64,000 nucleotides of DNA from an uncultured Christensenella sp. (GTDB lineage: Bacteria > Bacillota > Clostridia > Christensenellales > UBA3700). Positions 35,517-44,750 of the stretch are shown here, piece by piece (position 1 is the stretch's first letter; every line of letters starts with the position of its first letter). The notes under the pieces were generated by a model. The model was not told the origin of the DNA, did not search any database, and saw only the letters and a program-made list of their open reading frames with translations. Location of the stretch: positions 33,964 to 97,963 of the forward strand of contig CAJUBA010000004.1 of NCBI GenBank assembly GCA_910584635.1, read 5' to 3'. A program made the position numbers and the translations under genes.

Positions 35517-36128
35517 ATGAAATTATTCAGAAAAAAAGTCAATTTTTTCGAACTGTTGGGTAAGCAGTGCGAAATAATGAAAAAAGGCATGGAAGCGCTT
35601 TATAATTACTGTAAAAGCGTAGGCGAGCCTAATCACGAAAGTTACGGAGATACGGTAATCGCGATAGAAGACGAAGGAGATATGGCTAGACGCGTATTGA
35701 TAGACGAACTCAACCGCACGTTTATCACGCCTATGGAACGCAACGATATTTTCGACCTTTCCCGTCAGTTGGATGAAATTCTCGATTACGCAAAGACCGC
35801 GGTAGATGAAATGCGACTTTTCGGCATAACTCCGAATGAAGATATGGAGAGAATGGTAGGCATATTGTTTGATATTACCGTGCATATCCAAAAAGCGGTC
35901 GCTAATATGGAAAAGCATAAGAATATAGCAAAAGACGAAGCAATAAAAGTCAAAGGACTTGAAAACAAAATGGGAGCGCATTATTACAAGGCTTTGGCTA
36001 CGCTTTTTGAAAGCGACGATTTGAAATCCACGTTCAAATACAGAGAAGTGTATCGCCATCTCAACACGACGGCAGACGAAGCGGACGTGGCTATGGACTA
36101 TCTTCTCGATATCCTTAATTCTTTGTGA
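35517..36128 (+). CDS. DUF47/PhoU-like phosphate transport regulator
   Basis: 203-residue helical cytoplasmic protein of the DUF47 (YkaA, PhoU-like) family, routinely encoded beside PiT transporters and thought to tune their activity. Family marks are the opening LFRKKVNFFELL, the acidic metal-binding ED-x-GD (IEDEGDMARR), and the FITPMERNDIFDLSRQLDEILDY block. A GGAGG site precedes the ATG. It is the second gene of the pit operon; the repeat at 36131 starts 2 nt after the stop and may end the transcript. Confidence 0.92.
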   Translation: MKLFRKKVNFFELLGKQCEIMKKGMEALYNYCKSVGEPNHESYGDTVIAIEDEGDMARRVLIDELNRTFITPMERNDIFDLSRQLDEILDYAKTAVDEMRLFGITPNEDMERMVGILFDITVHIQKAVANMEKHKNIAKDEAIKVKGLENKMGAHYYKALATLFESDDLKSTFKYREVYRHLNTTADEADVAMDYLLDILNSL

Positions 36129-36130
36129 GT

Positions 36131-36294
36131 TCGGCGGTAAGGAAAAAAGTCAAAAGTAAAACGGCATCTTTTTCGCCGATACAGCATAATAAAAGGGTTC
36201 CAACGTACATCCAGTACGAGGACCTTTTTCTTATGCTATCTCAACAAAAAATCTACCATTTCCTTTTTTGACTTTTTTCCTTACCGTCGAACTT
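36131..36294. repeat. Dispersed cruciform repeat, full copy F
   Basis: The clearest copy. Left end GTTCGGCGGTAAGGAAAAAA pairs with right end TTTTTTCCTTACCGTCGAAC, and the arms continue (GTCAAAAG against CTTTTTTGAC). An inner hairpin pairs AGCATAA with TTATGCT (36186-36240) and AAAAGG with CCTTTT, and is tipped by CCAACGTACATCCAGTACGA. It lies 2 nt after the DUF47 stop and could act as a terminator. Confidence 0.8.
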
Positions 36295-36309
36295 AGGACG
36301 GGGCGGAAA

Positions 36310-36380
36310 ATTTACTTTTTTTATTGTCTTAACAAAAAATTCGCTATTTTACTAATTGCAATTTTCCCTTACCGCCGAAC
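36310..36380. repeat. Right-half copy G of the cruciform repeat
   Basis: Matches the right half of the copy at 5844-6013 (AAAATTCGCTATTTTACTAA; then CCCTTACCGCCGAAC ending at 36380). It follows copy F directly. The left half is missing. Confidence 0.6.
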
Positions 36381-36440
36381 CATTTTTGTGTGTTATTCTT
36401 TTGATAACGCCAACAAGTTTATTTTAATATTATATCTATT

Positions 36441-36562
36441 TAGATTCTTCAACTACGCTCAGAATGACGGATGAATAAGCGTTTCTCTGTACGCTCAGTA
36501 CAACGAGCAAAAAGCGAAAGTTTTTCTTTTCTCCCGTCATATTGAGCGGAGTATATCTGAAA
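36441..36562. repeat. Second-family inverted pair
   Basis: TAGATTCTTCAACTACGCTC followed by AGAATGACGG opens the element; CCCGTCATATTGAGCGGAG and ATATCTGAAATA close it in inverse orientation. Between them, CTGTACGCTCAGTACAACGAG again shows a GTAC...GTAC tip, so elements of the two families may be nested. With copies F and G it accounts for the gene-free stretch 36129-36636. Confidence 0.6.
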
Positions 36563-36636
36563 TATTTTTATATACCTATTGATTTTAATATTCTTATCTG
36601 CTATAATAAAAATATAAGGGTAGGGAGGATATAATT

Positions 36637-37656
36637 ATGAACAAAGCGACAAAAAGATGTTGCGTAGTATTATTGATTGCAATTGCGATTTTGGCAACGT
36701 GCTGTTTTTGCTCATGTAGGAATGGCAACAAAAAGAAAATAGCGGTATTCAACGACGATTCTTCCGACATTACATTTAAGGATATAGAAAAGAAAGACGG
36801 AATAATTGCGACGGAGGATTTTGTTATTCGCAATCTTGAAGTCATTGATGAGTTTTGTAAAGATAATCAACGAACAGTTTTAATAACTGATACAAGTAAT
36901 TCGTTATTTTTAGCGCTCGCTTATAAATATCTTGGCTTTGACGAAGAAAGCGGGTATCTTGTTGTTGCGCCGATTTGTGTTGTAAGAGAGTTGTACGAAC
37001 AAGAATTTGATATTGAGGACATCTTTTATGACGAAACTGTATTGAATTATAAATCAAGAATAGACGAATTTGAATCTGGCGTAAAATACCAGCCGTATTT
37101 TATAAGGCTGTACGCGCAAAACGAGAATGCCGAAAATATTTACGTAGGCACGGTATGTTCGGAAATGATTATTGAAAGAAAGTCTACGGACGATAATAAG
37201 ATATATGACAGTTTCGATATGAATTACAACCTATCTATATCCATGAATGAAGGATACAATATAGAATCTTTTGATTTGATTACGTTGTACGACGGAGATT
37301 TTTATCTTGATTCCTTCGAACAGGATATAAAAGTTAATCCCGACAATATTAGCGCCGACCTTTCCGACGGTTTCGATACGTTATCTTCGAAGGATTACGT
37401 CTGTTCTGTAACGATGCAATCGGCTGTAAGTACTTGCTCGATAAAAATAAATAGGGTGTACAAATATTTGAAATCTTGCAAATTAGATAATTATAAGTTT
37501 GCGTTTACGAATTTGAAGTTGTCGACCGATAGCGAGGCTTTGGAATTTAGTGAAAAAATGTCGCCGCATTTTCTCTGCATGCTCTTATGCGATGATGACA
37601 AATATTATTGGATTGGTACCGCGGATTTATTTGATAAATTATTTCCTAATGAGTGA
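36637..37656 (+). CDS. Putative lipoprotein, unknown
   Basis: 339-residue exported protein. A basic start and hydrophobic stretch (VVLLIAIAILATCCFCSC) end in a Cys cluster that could serve as a lipobox, so it is probably a lipoprotein with an extracytoplasmic body. The mature part is acidic and mixed alpha/beta. TVLITDTSNSLFLALAYKYLGF resembles a periplasmic-binding-type strand-helix, but I cannot assign it to a family. The AGGGAGGA site before the ATG is strong. It is monocistronic, between a repeat patch and the T-box leader. Confidence 0.7.
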   Translation: MNKATKRCCVVLLIAIAILATCCFCSCRNGNKKKIAVFNDDSSDITFKDIEKKDGIIATEDFVIRNLEVIDEFCKDNQRTVLITDTSNSLFLALAYKYLGFDEESGYLVVAPICVVRELYEQEFDIEDIFYDETVLNYKSRIDEFESGVKYQPYFIRLYAQNENAENIYVGTVCSEMIIERKSTDDNKIYDSFDMNYNLSISMNEGYNIESFDLITLYDGDFYLDSFEQDIKVNPDNISADLSDGFDTLSSKDYVCSVTMQSAVSTCSIKINRVYKYLKSCKLDNYKFAFTNLKLSTDSEALEFSEKMSPHFLCMLLCDDDKYYWIGTADLFDKLFPNE

Positions 37657-37698
37657 GAAATATATTGAAAATGTTTATTTGACAAACTATAAATATGC

Positions 37699-37727
37699 TT
37701 GACAAAGCGGTAAAAGCATTGTAAACT
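37699..37727 (+). promoter_or_regulatory. Promoter of the leuA T-box transcript
   Basis: TTGACA (37699-37704), 17-bp spacer, TAAACT (37722-37727), just upstream of the T-box leader. The spacing and the perfect -35 box make it convincing. Confidence 0.8.
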
Positions 37728-37734
37728 ATATACA

Positions 37735-37988
37735 ACTTAATAAAAAAGACTGCGATAAGGAATATTAACTTCTAAAATCCTTGCAGAGAGTTGTCGGCAG
37801 GTGTAAGACAACAGGAGAAAGAAGCCAACTCGCCTTTGAGTTACCTTTCCGAGAGAAATCGTAAGAAAGCGTCGGGTAAGCCCGTTATAGCGTTGAGGTA
37901 TTGTAAATCGGTGATTGCCGTAAATACGAAAAAGAGTGGTACCGCGGATATATTCGTCTCTTGCATTTTGCAAGGGACGTTTTTATTT
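37735..37988 (+). promoter_or_regulatory. T-box leader with Leu (CUC) specifier
   Basis: Transcription-attenuation riboswitch that senses uncharged tRNA. Stem I begins around AGAGAGTTG (37788-37798 region), with GGCAGGTGTAAG in its distal part. Aligned to the Bacillus glyQS leader (codon, four bases, then UUGAG), the specifier is CTC at 37829-37831, which is Leu. The antiterminator bulge is in GAGTGGTACCGCGG (37934-37947). The competing terminator is CGTCTCTTGC...GCAAGGGACG followed by TTTTT (37955-37985). The Leu codon agrees with the leuA gene it precedes, so low charged tRNA-Leu switches leuA on. Confidence 0.92.
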
Positions 37989-38044
37989 ATACAAAAGAAG
38001 GATATTATTATCCTAAAAAAATAAATCAATAAAAGGAGTAGGTT

Positions 38045-39703
38045 ATGAAAAACGTAGAAAAGTACGCAAGGGGTTATTATATGCCGCCTTTCGAGTGCAA
38101 CGATTGGGTCAAAAAAGATTATGTCGACAAAGCGCCGACGTGGTGTAGCGTGGATCTTCGCGACGGCAATCAAGCATTGGTTATTCCAATGAGTTTGGAA
38201 CAGAAATTGGAGTTTTTCACTTACCTATGCAAGTTGGGTTTCAAAGAAATTGAAGTAGGTTTTCCCGCGGCAAGCGAAACGGAATACGATTTTCTGCGCG
38301 CGCTTATCGAACGCAATTTGATTCCCGACGACGTTACGATACAGGTTCTTACTCAGTCGAGAGAGCATATTATCGCAAAGACGTTTGAAGCGTTGAAGGG
38401 AGTGAAGCGAGCGATAGTTCATTTATACAACTCCACTTCGGTTGCTCAAAGACAGCAGGTATTCAGAAAATCCAACGAAGAGATTATAGAAATCGCAAAG
38501 TTCGGAGCAAGACTTTTCAACGAATACGCGCAAAAGACCGACGGAGAATTCATATTTGAATATTCGCCCGAATCCTTTACCGGCACGGAAATGGAATTCG
38601 CAAGAGATATTTGTAACGAAGTAATAAAGATATGGAAGCCTACGGCTGATAGAAAGGTAATTATAAATCTTCCCGTTACCGTTTCTATGTCTATGCCTCA
38701 CGTATACGCAAGTCAGGTGGAATTCATGTGCAAGTCTTTGATAAACAGAGAAAATCTGATAATATCTTTGCATCCTCACAACGACAGAGGTTGCGCTATC
38801 GCGGACAGCGAACTCGGATTGCTTGCGGGCGGAGACAGAATTGAAGGAACGCTTTTCGGCAACGGCGAGCGTACAGGCAACGTAGACATCATTACGCTTG
38901 CGCTCAATATGTATTCGCACGGCGTCGACCCCCGTCTTGATTTTTCCAATATTCTCGAAACGGTATCGGAGTATGAAAGAGTAACGGGTATGAAAGTCAA
39001 CGAAAGACAGCCGTATTCGGGAAGATTGGTGTTTGCCGCATTCTCCGGATCTCATCAGGACGCTATAGCCAAAGGTATGAAATGGAGAGAGGAAAAGGCT
39101 CCCGAACATTGGAGCGTTCCTTACCTTCCCATTGACCCCAAGGATGTTGGAAGAGAGTATGAAGGCGACGTAATACGAATCAATTCTCAGTCGGGAAAGG
39201 GCGGTATCGGTTATCTTATGGAACAGCGCTACGGCATAGTTATCCCGCAAAAGATGAGAGAGGATTTCGGCTATGCGGTAAAGAGCGTATCCGACCATGC
39301 TCACAAGGAATTGCAACCGCAGGAAGTATATAAAGTATTTGAAGAAAGGTACGTCAATATATCTTCTCCGCTTGCTATACTCGAGCATCATTATAAACAA
39401 ATCGACGGAATACAGACCGCCGTTACGCTTGAATATAACGGGGCAAAATTTACCGTTGACGCGCAAGGCAACGGAAGATTGGACGCGGTAAGCAACGCGA
39501 TAAAGAAAGCCATTCCGCGCGACTATCATATCGTCGAATATCAGGAACACGCGCTTTCAAAGACTTCCAGTTCGCAAGCGGTGGCTTACGTTTGCATAGA
39601 GGACGGCAAGGGCGAGAAGCATTGGGGAGTAGGTATCCACAACGATATAATCGAAGCGAGCGTAAGAGCGTTGGTATCGTCTATAAACAACATGGTTAAA
39701 TAA
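38045..39703 (+). CDS. leuA: 2-isopropylmalate synthase
   Basis: Condenses 2-ketoisovalerate with acetyl-CoA, the committed step of leucine synthesis. The 552-residue length and the N-terminal block (YMPPFECNDWVKKDY, then CSVDLRDGNQAL) indicate the LeuA type-2 group of Actinobacteria and some Clostridia. The DRDGN-equivalent metal site is DLRDGNQ, and the second HxH-type site is SLHPHNDRGCA. A C-terminal LeuA dimer/regulatory domain follows (about 410-552). Expression is controlled by the upstream tRNA-Leu T-box. The other leu genes are not in the window. Confidence 0.95.
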   Translation: MKNVEKYARGYYMPPFECNDWVKKDYVDKAPTWCSVDLRDGNQALVIPMSLEQKLEFFTYLCKLGFKEIEVGFPAASETEYDFLRALIERNLIPDDVTIQVLTQSREHIIAKTFEALKGVKRAIVHLYNSTSVAQRQQVFRKSNEEIIEIAKFGARLFNEYAQKTDGEFIFEYSPESFTGTEMEFARDICNEVIKIWKPTADRKVIINLPVTVSMSMPHVYASQVEFMCKSLINRENLIISLHPHNDRGCAIADSELGLLAGGDRIEGTLFGNGERTGNVDIITLALNMYSHGVDPRLDFSNILETVSEYERVTGMKVNERQPYSGRLVFAAFSGSHQDAIAKGMKWREEKAPEHWSVPYLPIDPKDVGREYEGDVIRINSQSGKGGIGYLMEQRYGIVIPQKMREDFGYAVKSVSDHAHKELQPQEVYKVFEERYVNISSPLAILEHHYKQIDGIQTAVTLEYNGAKFTVDAQGNGRLDAVSNAIKKAIPRDYHIVEYQEHALSKTSSSQAVAYVCIEDGKGEKHWGVGIHNDIIEASVRALVSSINNMVK

Positions 39704-39727
39704 CGAAGAAAAAATAAAGCAAGCATG

Positions 39728-39766
39728 ATACGCTCGGGACTTAGTTTCGGGCGTATTAAATTTTCA
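39728..39766 (+). terminator. Probable terminator after leuA
   Basis: ATACGC (39728-39733) with CG pairs to GCGTAT (39751-39756). The following tract (TAAATTTT) is short of T, so the call is moderate. Confidence 0.5.
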
Positions 39767-39829
39767 GCCGTATAATTATTTATTGCCAAAACAAAAAAGA
39801 AAGCGTATATTATAGGAAGAGGAGATTAT

Positions 39830-41233
39830 ATGGAAGCGCAGATGAAATCGCCGCTGTTGACGAAAAGTCCTTTTAAGACGATACTGAGTTTTTCCGTGCC
39901 GTTGATTATAGGGGATTTTTGTCAGCAACTTTACAACGCAATCGACAGTATAATAGCGGGCAGATTTATCGGCACGAGCGCCTTAGCGTCGTTGGGTTCG
40001 GCAGGTCCAATAATGAATATCGTTATATTTCTTCTTATAGGTTTCGCTATGGGAAGCGGCGTGATAATGTCGCGACATTTCGGAGAAAAGGATTACGTAA
40101 CGCTCAAAAAGGTAATGGGTAGCGCGCTTGTAATCGGCGGGATTTTCACGATTGTGTTATCGGCGTTAAGTATAGGTTTGTCCCGTCCCTTTCTCAAACT
40201 TCTAAACACCAAAGACAGTCTTTTGAACGACGCTGACAATTATCTCAAAATAGTTTTTGCCGGCGCGATTTTTACTTATTTATATAATTTCTACTGTTTT
40301 GCCGTGCGAGCGATAGGCGACAGTTATACGCCGCTTATATTTTTGTTTGTTTCCGTAATTATCAACGGAATACTCGACGTATTGTTTGTAGTCGCATTCA
40401 AATGGGGAATAGAGGGGACGGCGCTTGCGACGGTTTTGGCGCAAATGCTTTCAAGCGCGCTTTGTATAATCTATACCGGCAAAAAATTTGCTATGCTAAG
40501 ACTCAAACGAAAGGATTTGAAAGTGGACGGGAAAATAGTATGGGAGATTACTTCCTATTCGCTGTCCATGTCTATTCAGCAAGTGTTCGTATACGTCGGC
40601 AGAATAGCGATACAGGGACTTGTCAACACTTATCCCGAAAAAGTAGTCGCGGGAGTAAATTCGGGTACAAGACTGGACGCGCTTTTGCAAACGCCAATGA
40701 GAGGGTATACCAACGCTTTGACGACGTATACGGCGCAAAACATGGGCGCGAAAAAATATTCAAGAGTTACAAAAGGGTATAAAGCAAGTTTGATTGTCGT
40801 TGCAGTAGTCGGCGTTTTATCCACTCTGATAACGGTATTTTTTGCAGAATATATGGTAAGACTTTTCGATAGCGACGCCGAGGTAATCGCCGCGGGCAAA
40901 GGCTATCTTGTCGACATAGGTTGCGGATATTTATTGATGTGTATCATAGTGCAGAGCCAAGCGGTATTCAAGGGAATAGGTATGCTCAAAACTTTTGTCG
41001 TTTCTACATTTATTTCAATAGTATTCAGAATAGGACTTTCCTATTTGTTCGAACATTTTTGGGGGCTGGACGGTATGTTTTGGGCGCCGACGGCAAGTTG
41101 GATAGTAGGCTCGACGTACTGCCTTACGGCAATGCTCATTGCGTATAAGAAAATCCTTAAACCTTTGGAGAATGCGGAATTCGTTATGAACTCTTCGGGC
41201 GGCGAAGAGTATAAAGAATCCGACGATATATAG
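39830..41233 (+). CDS. MATE-family efflux transporter
   Basis: 467-residue polytopic protein with about twelve membrane helices, arranged as two six-helix halves. It has the usual opening FSVPLIIGDFCQQLYNAIDSIIAGRFIG and the second-half GLVNTYPEKVVAGVNSGTRLD and QNMGAKKY segments. MATE proteins export drugs or metabolites using Na+ or H+; the substrate is not predictable. An AGGAGA site precedes the ATG at 39830. It appears to stand alone between leuA and the aromatic operon. Confidence 0.92.
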   Translation: MEAQMKSPLLTKSPFKTILSFSVPLIIGDFCQQLYNAIDSIIAGRFIGTSALASLGSAGPIMNIVIFLLIGFAMGSGVIMSRHFGEKDYVTLKKVMGSALVIGGIFTIVLSALSIGLSRPFLKLLNTKDSLLNDADNYLKIVFAGAIFTYLYNFYCFAVRAIGDSYTPLIFLFVSVIINGILDVLFVVAFKWGIEGTALATVLAQMLSSALCIIYTGKKFAMLRLKRKDLKVDGKIVWEITSYSLSMSIQQVFVYVGRIAIQGLVNTYPEKVVAGVNSGTRLDALLQTPMRGYTNALTTYTAQNMGAKKYSRVTKGYKASLIVVAVVGVLSTLITVFFAEYMVRLFDSDAEVIAAGKGYLVDIGCGYLLMCIIVQSQAVFKGIGMLKTFVVSTFISIVFRIGLSYLFEHFWGLDGMFWAPTASWIVGSTYCLTAMLIAYKKILKPLENAEFVMNSSGGEEYKESDDI

Positions 41234-41292
41234 ACAAGAGTATTTTCTGCTTGCGCTTGCGAGATTTTTATAGTAATATATAATTATATAAA

Positions 41293-41310
41293 TTCGCGCG
41301 GCTGCGCGAA
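41293..41310 (+). promoter_or_regulatory. GC-rich hairpin in the aroB leader
   Basis: TTCGCGC (41293-41299), loop GGCT, GCGCGAA (41304-41310), ending 16 nt before the aroB ATG and so close to the ribosome site. It has no T-run, so it is not a terminator. A near-identical hairpin (CGCGC, 4-nt loop, GCGCG) stands before dapL. Confidence 0.5.
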
Positions 41311-41326
41311 GGCAGGCAAACGGACT

Positions 41327-42373
41327 ATGAAAAAATTAAGAGTAAATCTCGGGGAAAACAGTTACGATATTTTGATAGGCGCGAATATTCTTTCGGATAT
41401 AGGAAAAAAAGTTGAAAGCAAAGGCGGTAAAGTCTTTATTTTAAGCGATTCCAACGTCGCTCCTATATTTGCCAATACCGTAATCGACAGTTTGTTGGAG
41501 AGAGGTTACGAATGTAAACTTATGGTCTTGCAGGCAGGCGAACAAACTAAGAACATAGATTCTATTTGCCCGATTTATTCGTCAATGCTTGAATTCAATC
41601 TTACCAGAAAAGACCTTGTCATTACGCTCGGCGGAGGAGTGATAGGAGATTTGGGCGGTTTCGTAGCGTCTACTTATTTGAGAGGCGTGGATTTTGTTCA
41701 AGTTCCCACGTCGTTGCTTGCGCAGGTGGACAGTTCCGTTGGCGGAAAAGTCGCCGTCGATTTGCCCGAAGGCAAGAATTTGGTAGGGAGTTTTTATCAA
41801 CCCAAACTCGTTTATATCGATACAGCGGTTTTGGAAGACTTGCCCGACGCGTACTATATCGACGGTATGGCAGAAATTATCAAGTACGGCTGTATCAAAG
41901 ACGAAAAACTTTTTGAATTGCTTGAAAATATAAATTCAAGAGAAGAGTTTATGCGTATGGCGGAAGAAATAATCTATACGTGTTGCGATATAAAGCGCAG
42001 AGTCGTAGAGATAGACGAAAAGGACAACGGAGAAAGAATGTTGCTTAATTTCGGGCATACTTACGGACACGCGATAGAAAAGTATTATAATTTCAAAGGT
42101 TATTCGCACGGACAGGCAGTGGCTATCGGAATGGCGTTCATAAGCGAAATAAGCGAAAGATTGGGACAGACTCAAAAGGGTACTACGGCAAGAATAATAA
42201 AGATACTCGAGCAGTACGGTTTGCCGATAAAAGACAAAGTTTGTCCTAAGGACGTTATGTCGGCGATACTCAACGACAAAAAGAATTTCGGGAAGAAACT
42301 TCACGTCGTACTGTTGAAGAAGATAGGCGAGAGTTTTACCTATCCCACCGACGCGGAATATTTTTTGAAATAA
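41327..42373 (+). CDS. aroB: 3-dehydroquinate synthase
   Basis: Second step of the shikimate pathway: NAD- and Zn-dependent cyclisation of DAHP to 3-dehydroquinate. The 348-residue length is normal. Visible marks are the GGGVIGDLGGFVASTYLRGV nucleotide region, VPTSLLAQVDSSVGGKVAVD, and the metal ligands in NFGHTYGHAIE. It is the first gene of the aromatic operon aroB-aroA-aroC-pheA-aroEK-aroQ-tyrA. A GC hairpin sits in its leader. Confidence 0.96.
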   Translation: MKKLRVNLGENSYDILIGANILSDIGKKVESKGGKVFILSDSNVAPIFANTVIDSLLERGYECKLMVLQAGEQTKNIDSICPIYSSMLEFNLTRKDLVITLGGGVIGDLGGFVASTYLRGVDFVQVPTSLLAQVDSSVGGKVAVDLPEGKNLVGSFYQPKLVYIDTAVLEDLPDAYYIDGMAEIIKYGCIKDEKLFELLENINSREEFMRMAEEIIYTCCDIKRRVVEIDEKDNGERMLLNFGHTYGHAIEKYYNFKGYSHGQAVAIGMAFISEISERLGQTQKGTTARIIKILEQYGLPIKDKVCPKDVMSAILNDKKNFGKKLHVVLLKKIGESFTYPTDAEYFLK

Positions 42374-42387
42374 GTTTAGAGAAAGAA

Positions 42388-43647
42388 ATGAGCGAAGATA
42401 AAGTAATGGAAATCGCGCCGTCAAAATTATCGGGCGCAGTAAAAATACCTCCTTCTAAGAGTATCGCGCACAGAGCGATAATCTGCGCTTCGCTTGCGGA
42501 CGGAAAAAGCGTGATAAGCAATATCGCTTATTCGGAAGATATAAAGGCGACGATAGGTTGTATGCGCGCTTTGGGAGCGGTAATTGTCGAGAGAGAATCT
42601 GCGTTGGAAATCACCGGTTGCTTAGGAAAATCCAACGCCGATATTGTCTTCGATTGCAACGAATCGGGTTCGACTTTAAGATTCATGTTGCCTATCGCTT
42701 TGGCGAAAAACTGCGGATGTAATTACTTTGTCGGAAAGGGAAAGTTGGGCGAGCGTCCTTTGGATATTTACGAAAAAATCTGCAAAGAGCAAGGCGTATA
42801 CTATTCGAACGAAAGTTGTTCGGGCAAGTTGAATTTGACAGTAAAAGGAATTTTGTCGGGAGGCAGTTTTGCCGTAAAAGGCAACGTCAGTTCGCAGTTC
42901 ATAACGGGACTTATGTTTGCGCTTCCTCTTTTGGAAGAAGACAGCGAAATAATAATCGAGGGAGAATTGCAGTCGAAAGGTTATCTCGATCTTACGCTTA
43001 CGGCTTTGGATAAATTCGGTATAAAGATAATCAACGAGGGATATAGGAAATTTTTTATATCGGGGAATCAGAAATACAAATCGAGAGATTACGAAGTTGA
43101 GGGAGATTGGTCGCAGGCGGCGTTTTACGAGGTGGCCGATTATTTGGGCAACGACGTCCGTATGGCAGGATTAAATATGCAAAGCGAGCAAGGAGACAGA
43201 GTCGTCGCCGAATTTGTCAAAAGACTGCGCCACGCTTCGCCGGAAGAAACCTTGGTATTTGACGGTGGCAACTGTCCGGATATAATACCCGTATTTGCGT
43301 TAGCGTGTTGTTTAAGAAAAGGAAGAAGCGAGATAGTAAATATTTCAAGGCTTAGAATAAAGGAATGCGACAGGTTGAGCGCTACGGTATCGGAATTGAA
43401 AAAACTCGGCGCGGACATAACGGGAAATGAAGATTCGATGTCAATTCGCGGAGTGGATGTTCTTAACGGCGGCAGCGTAAATACTTACAACGACCATAGA
43501 ATGGCTATGACGCTTGCCATAGCGGCGACGAGAGCGAACGGCAATATCGTCTTGGATAATTACCGTTGCGTAGCAAAGTCTTATCCCGACTTTTTCGAGG
43601 ATTATAATTCGTTGGGCGGAAGGGCGCAAATCAAAGAAAAAATATAG
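42388..43647 (+). CDS. aroA: EPSP synthase (3-phosphoshikimate 1-carboxyvinyltransferase)
   Basis: Sixth step of the shikimate pathway: transfer of enolpyruvate from PEP to shikimate-3-phosphate. The 419 residues form two similar domains. Markers are PPSKSIAHRAIICASLA (PEP/S3P site), NESGSTLRFMLPIA (the NxG-x-T-x-R motif, with S in the usual NAGT position), and RLRIKECDRLSA near the C-terminus. The GT-to-GS change and lack of the LPGSKS context suggest a class II-like enzyme. The start follows aroB by 14 nt. Confidence 0.93.
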   Translation: MSEDKVMEIAPSKLSGAVKIPPSKSIAHRAIICASLADGKSVISNIAYSEDIKATIGCMRALGAVIVERESALEITGCLGKSNADIVFDCNESGSTLRFMLPIALAKNCGCNYFVGKGKLGERPLDIYEKICKEQGVYYSNESCSGKLNLTVKGILSGGSFAVKGNVSSQFITGLMFALPLLEEDSEIIIEGELQSKGYLDLTLTALDKFGIKIINEGYRKFFISGNQKYKSRDYEVEGDWSQAAFYEVADYLGNDVRMAGLNMQSEQGDRVVAEFVKRLRHASPEETLVFDGGNCPDIIPVFALACCLRKGRSEIVNISRLRIKECDRLSATVSELKKLGADITGNEDSMSIRGVDVLNGGSVNTYNDHRMAMTLAIAATRANGNIVLDNYRCVAKSYPDFFEDYNSLGGRAQIKEKI

Positions 43648-43666
43648 ACTTTTTACGGAGGAGCAA

Positions 43667-44737
43667 ATGAGCGCAGTTTGGGGAAATAAAATCAAAATAA
43701 CGATTTTCGGAGAATCGCACAGCGAGGCGATAGGAATTGTCATAGACAATCTGCCTGCGGGCGCGACGCTCGATATGGACGAGATAAAACGCGAAATGGC
43801 AAGAAGAGCGCCAAACGGCGGAGAATTCTCCACGCCGAGAAAAGAGGGCGACGAAGTGGAGATAGTGAGCGGATATTTTGACGGCAAGACTACGGGAACT
43901 CCGCTTTGCGGAATTATCCGTAATACGAATACGCGTTCTAAGGATTACTCAATGTTCAAAGTGGTATTTAGACCGGGACACAGCGATTACGGCTATTTTC
44001 TTAAAAGCGGCGGAAACAACGATTACAGAGGCGGAGGACATTCGTCGGGCAGACTTACCGCGCCCATTGTTTTTTGCGGCGCTGTTTGCAAACAACTTCT
44101 TAGAGAAAAAGGCGTAAAGGTTGGCAGTCATATCATGTCGATTGCCGATATAAAAGACGGCATGTTCGGCGTCGATATAGACGGAGATAAACTTGAAAAT
44201 CTGACCAAAGAAGTATTTCCGCTTTTGGATAAAAACAAGTTTGAACCTATGAGAAAAATAATTGCCGACGCAAGAAATGAAGGCGACAGCGTAGGCGGAA
44301 CTATAGAGTGCGCCGTTACGGGGCTTCAAGGTGGGATTGGAGAGCCGTTCTTCGAGAGTGTGGAATCTCGTTTGGCGAGCCTTCTATTCAGCGTGCCGGC
44401 AGTCAAAGGAGTTCAGTTCGGTAAGGGATACGAATTAAGCAAAATGAAAGGAAGTCAAGCCAACGACCCGTTTGAGTTTAAGGACGGCAACGTGGTTACA
44501 AAGACCAACAACAACGGCGGAATACTTGGCGGTATCTCAACGGGTATGCCGATAGTGTTCAACGTTGCGATAAAGCCAACGGCTTCTATATTTAAGGAGC
44601 AAAACAGCGTTAATATAAACAGCAAAGAAAATACAAAACTCAAAATTCAAGGCAGACACGATTCCTGCATAGTGGTAAGGGCGGTGCCTGTGATAGAAGC
44701 GGTCGCGGCAATAGCGATATATGATTTTCTTAGGTAG
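43667..44737 (+). CDS. aroC: Chorismate synthase
   Basis: FMN-dependent 1,4-elimination converting EPSP to chorismate, the last common step to aromatic amino acids. The 356-residue protein shows the three family signatures: ESHSEAIGIVIDNLPAG near the N-terminus, GHSDYGYFLKSGGNNDYRGGGHSSGR (divided across its FMN region), and a C-terminal RHDSCIVVRAVPVIEA. The start follows aroA by 19 nt with a GGAGG site. It needs reduced flavin, consistent with an anaerobic lifestyle. Confidence 0.96.
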   Translation: MSAVWGNKIKITIFGESHSEAIGIVIDNLPAGATLDMDEIKREMARRAPNGGEFSTPRKEGDEVEIVSGYFDGKTTGTPLCGIIRNTNTRSKDYSMFKVVFRPGHSDYGYFLKSGGNNDYRGGGHSSGRLTAPIVFCGAVCKQLLREKGVKVGSHIMSIADIKDGMFGVDIDGDKLENLTKEVFPLLDKNKFEPMRKIIADARNEGDSVGGTIECAVTGLQGGIGEPFFESVESRLASLLFSVPAVKGVQFGKGYELSKMKGSQANDPFEFKDGNVVTKTNNNGGILGGISTGMPIVFNVAIKPTASIFKEQNSVNINSKENTKLKIQGRHDSCIVVRAVPVIEAVAAIAIYDFLR

Positions 44738-44750
44738 ACGGCAGAAAAAG

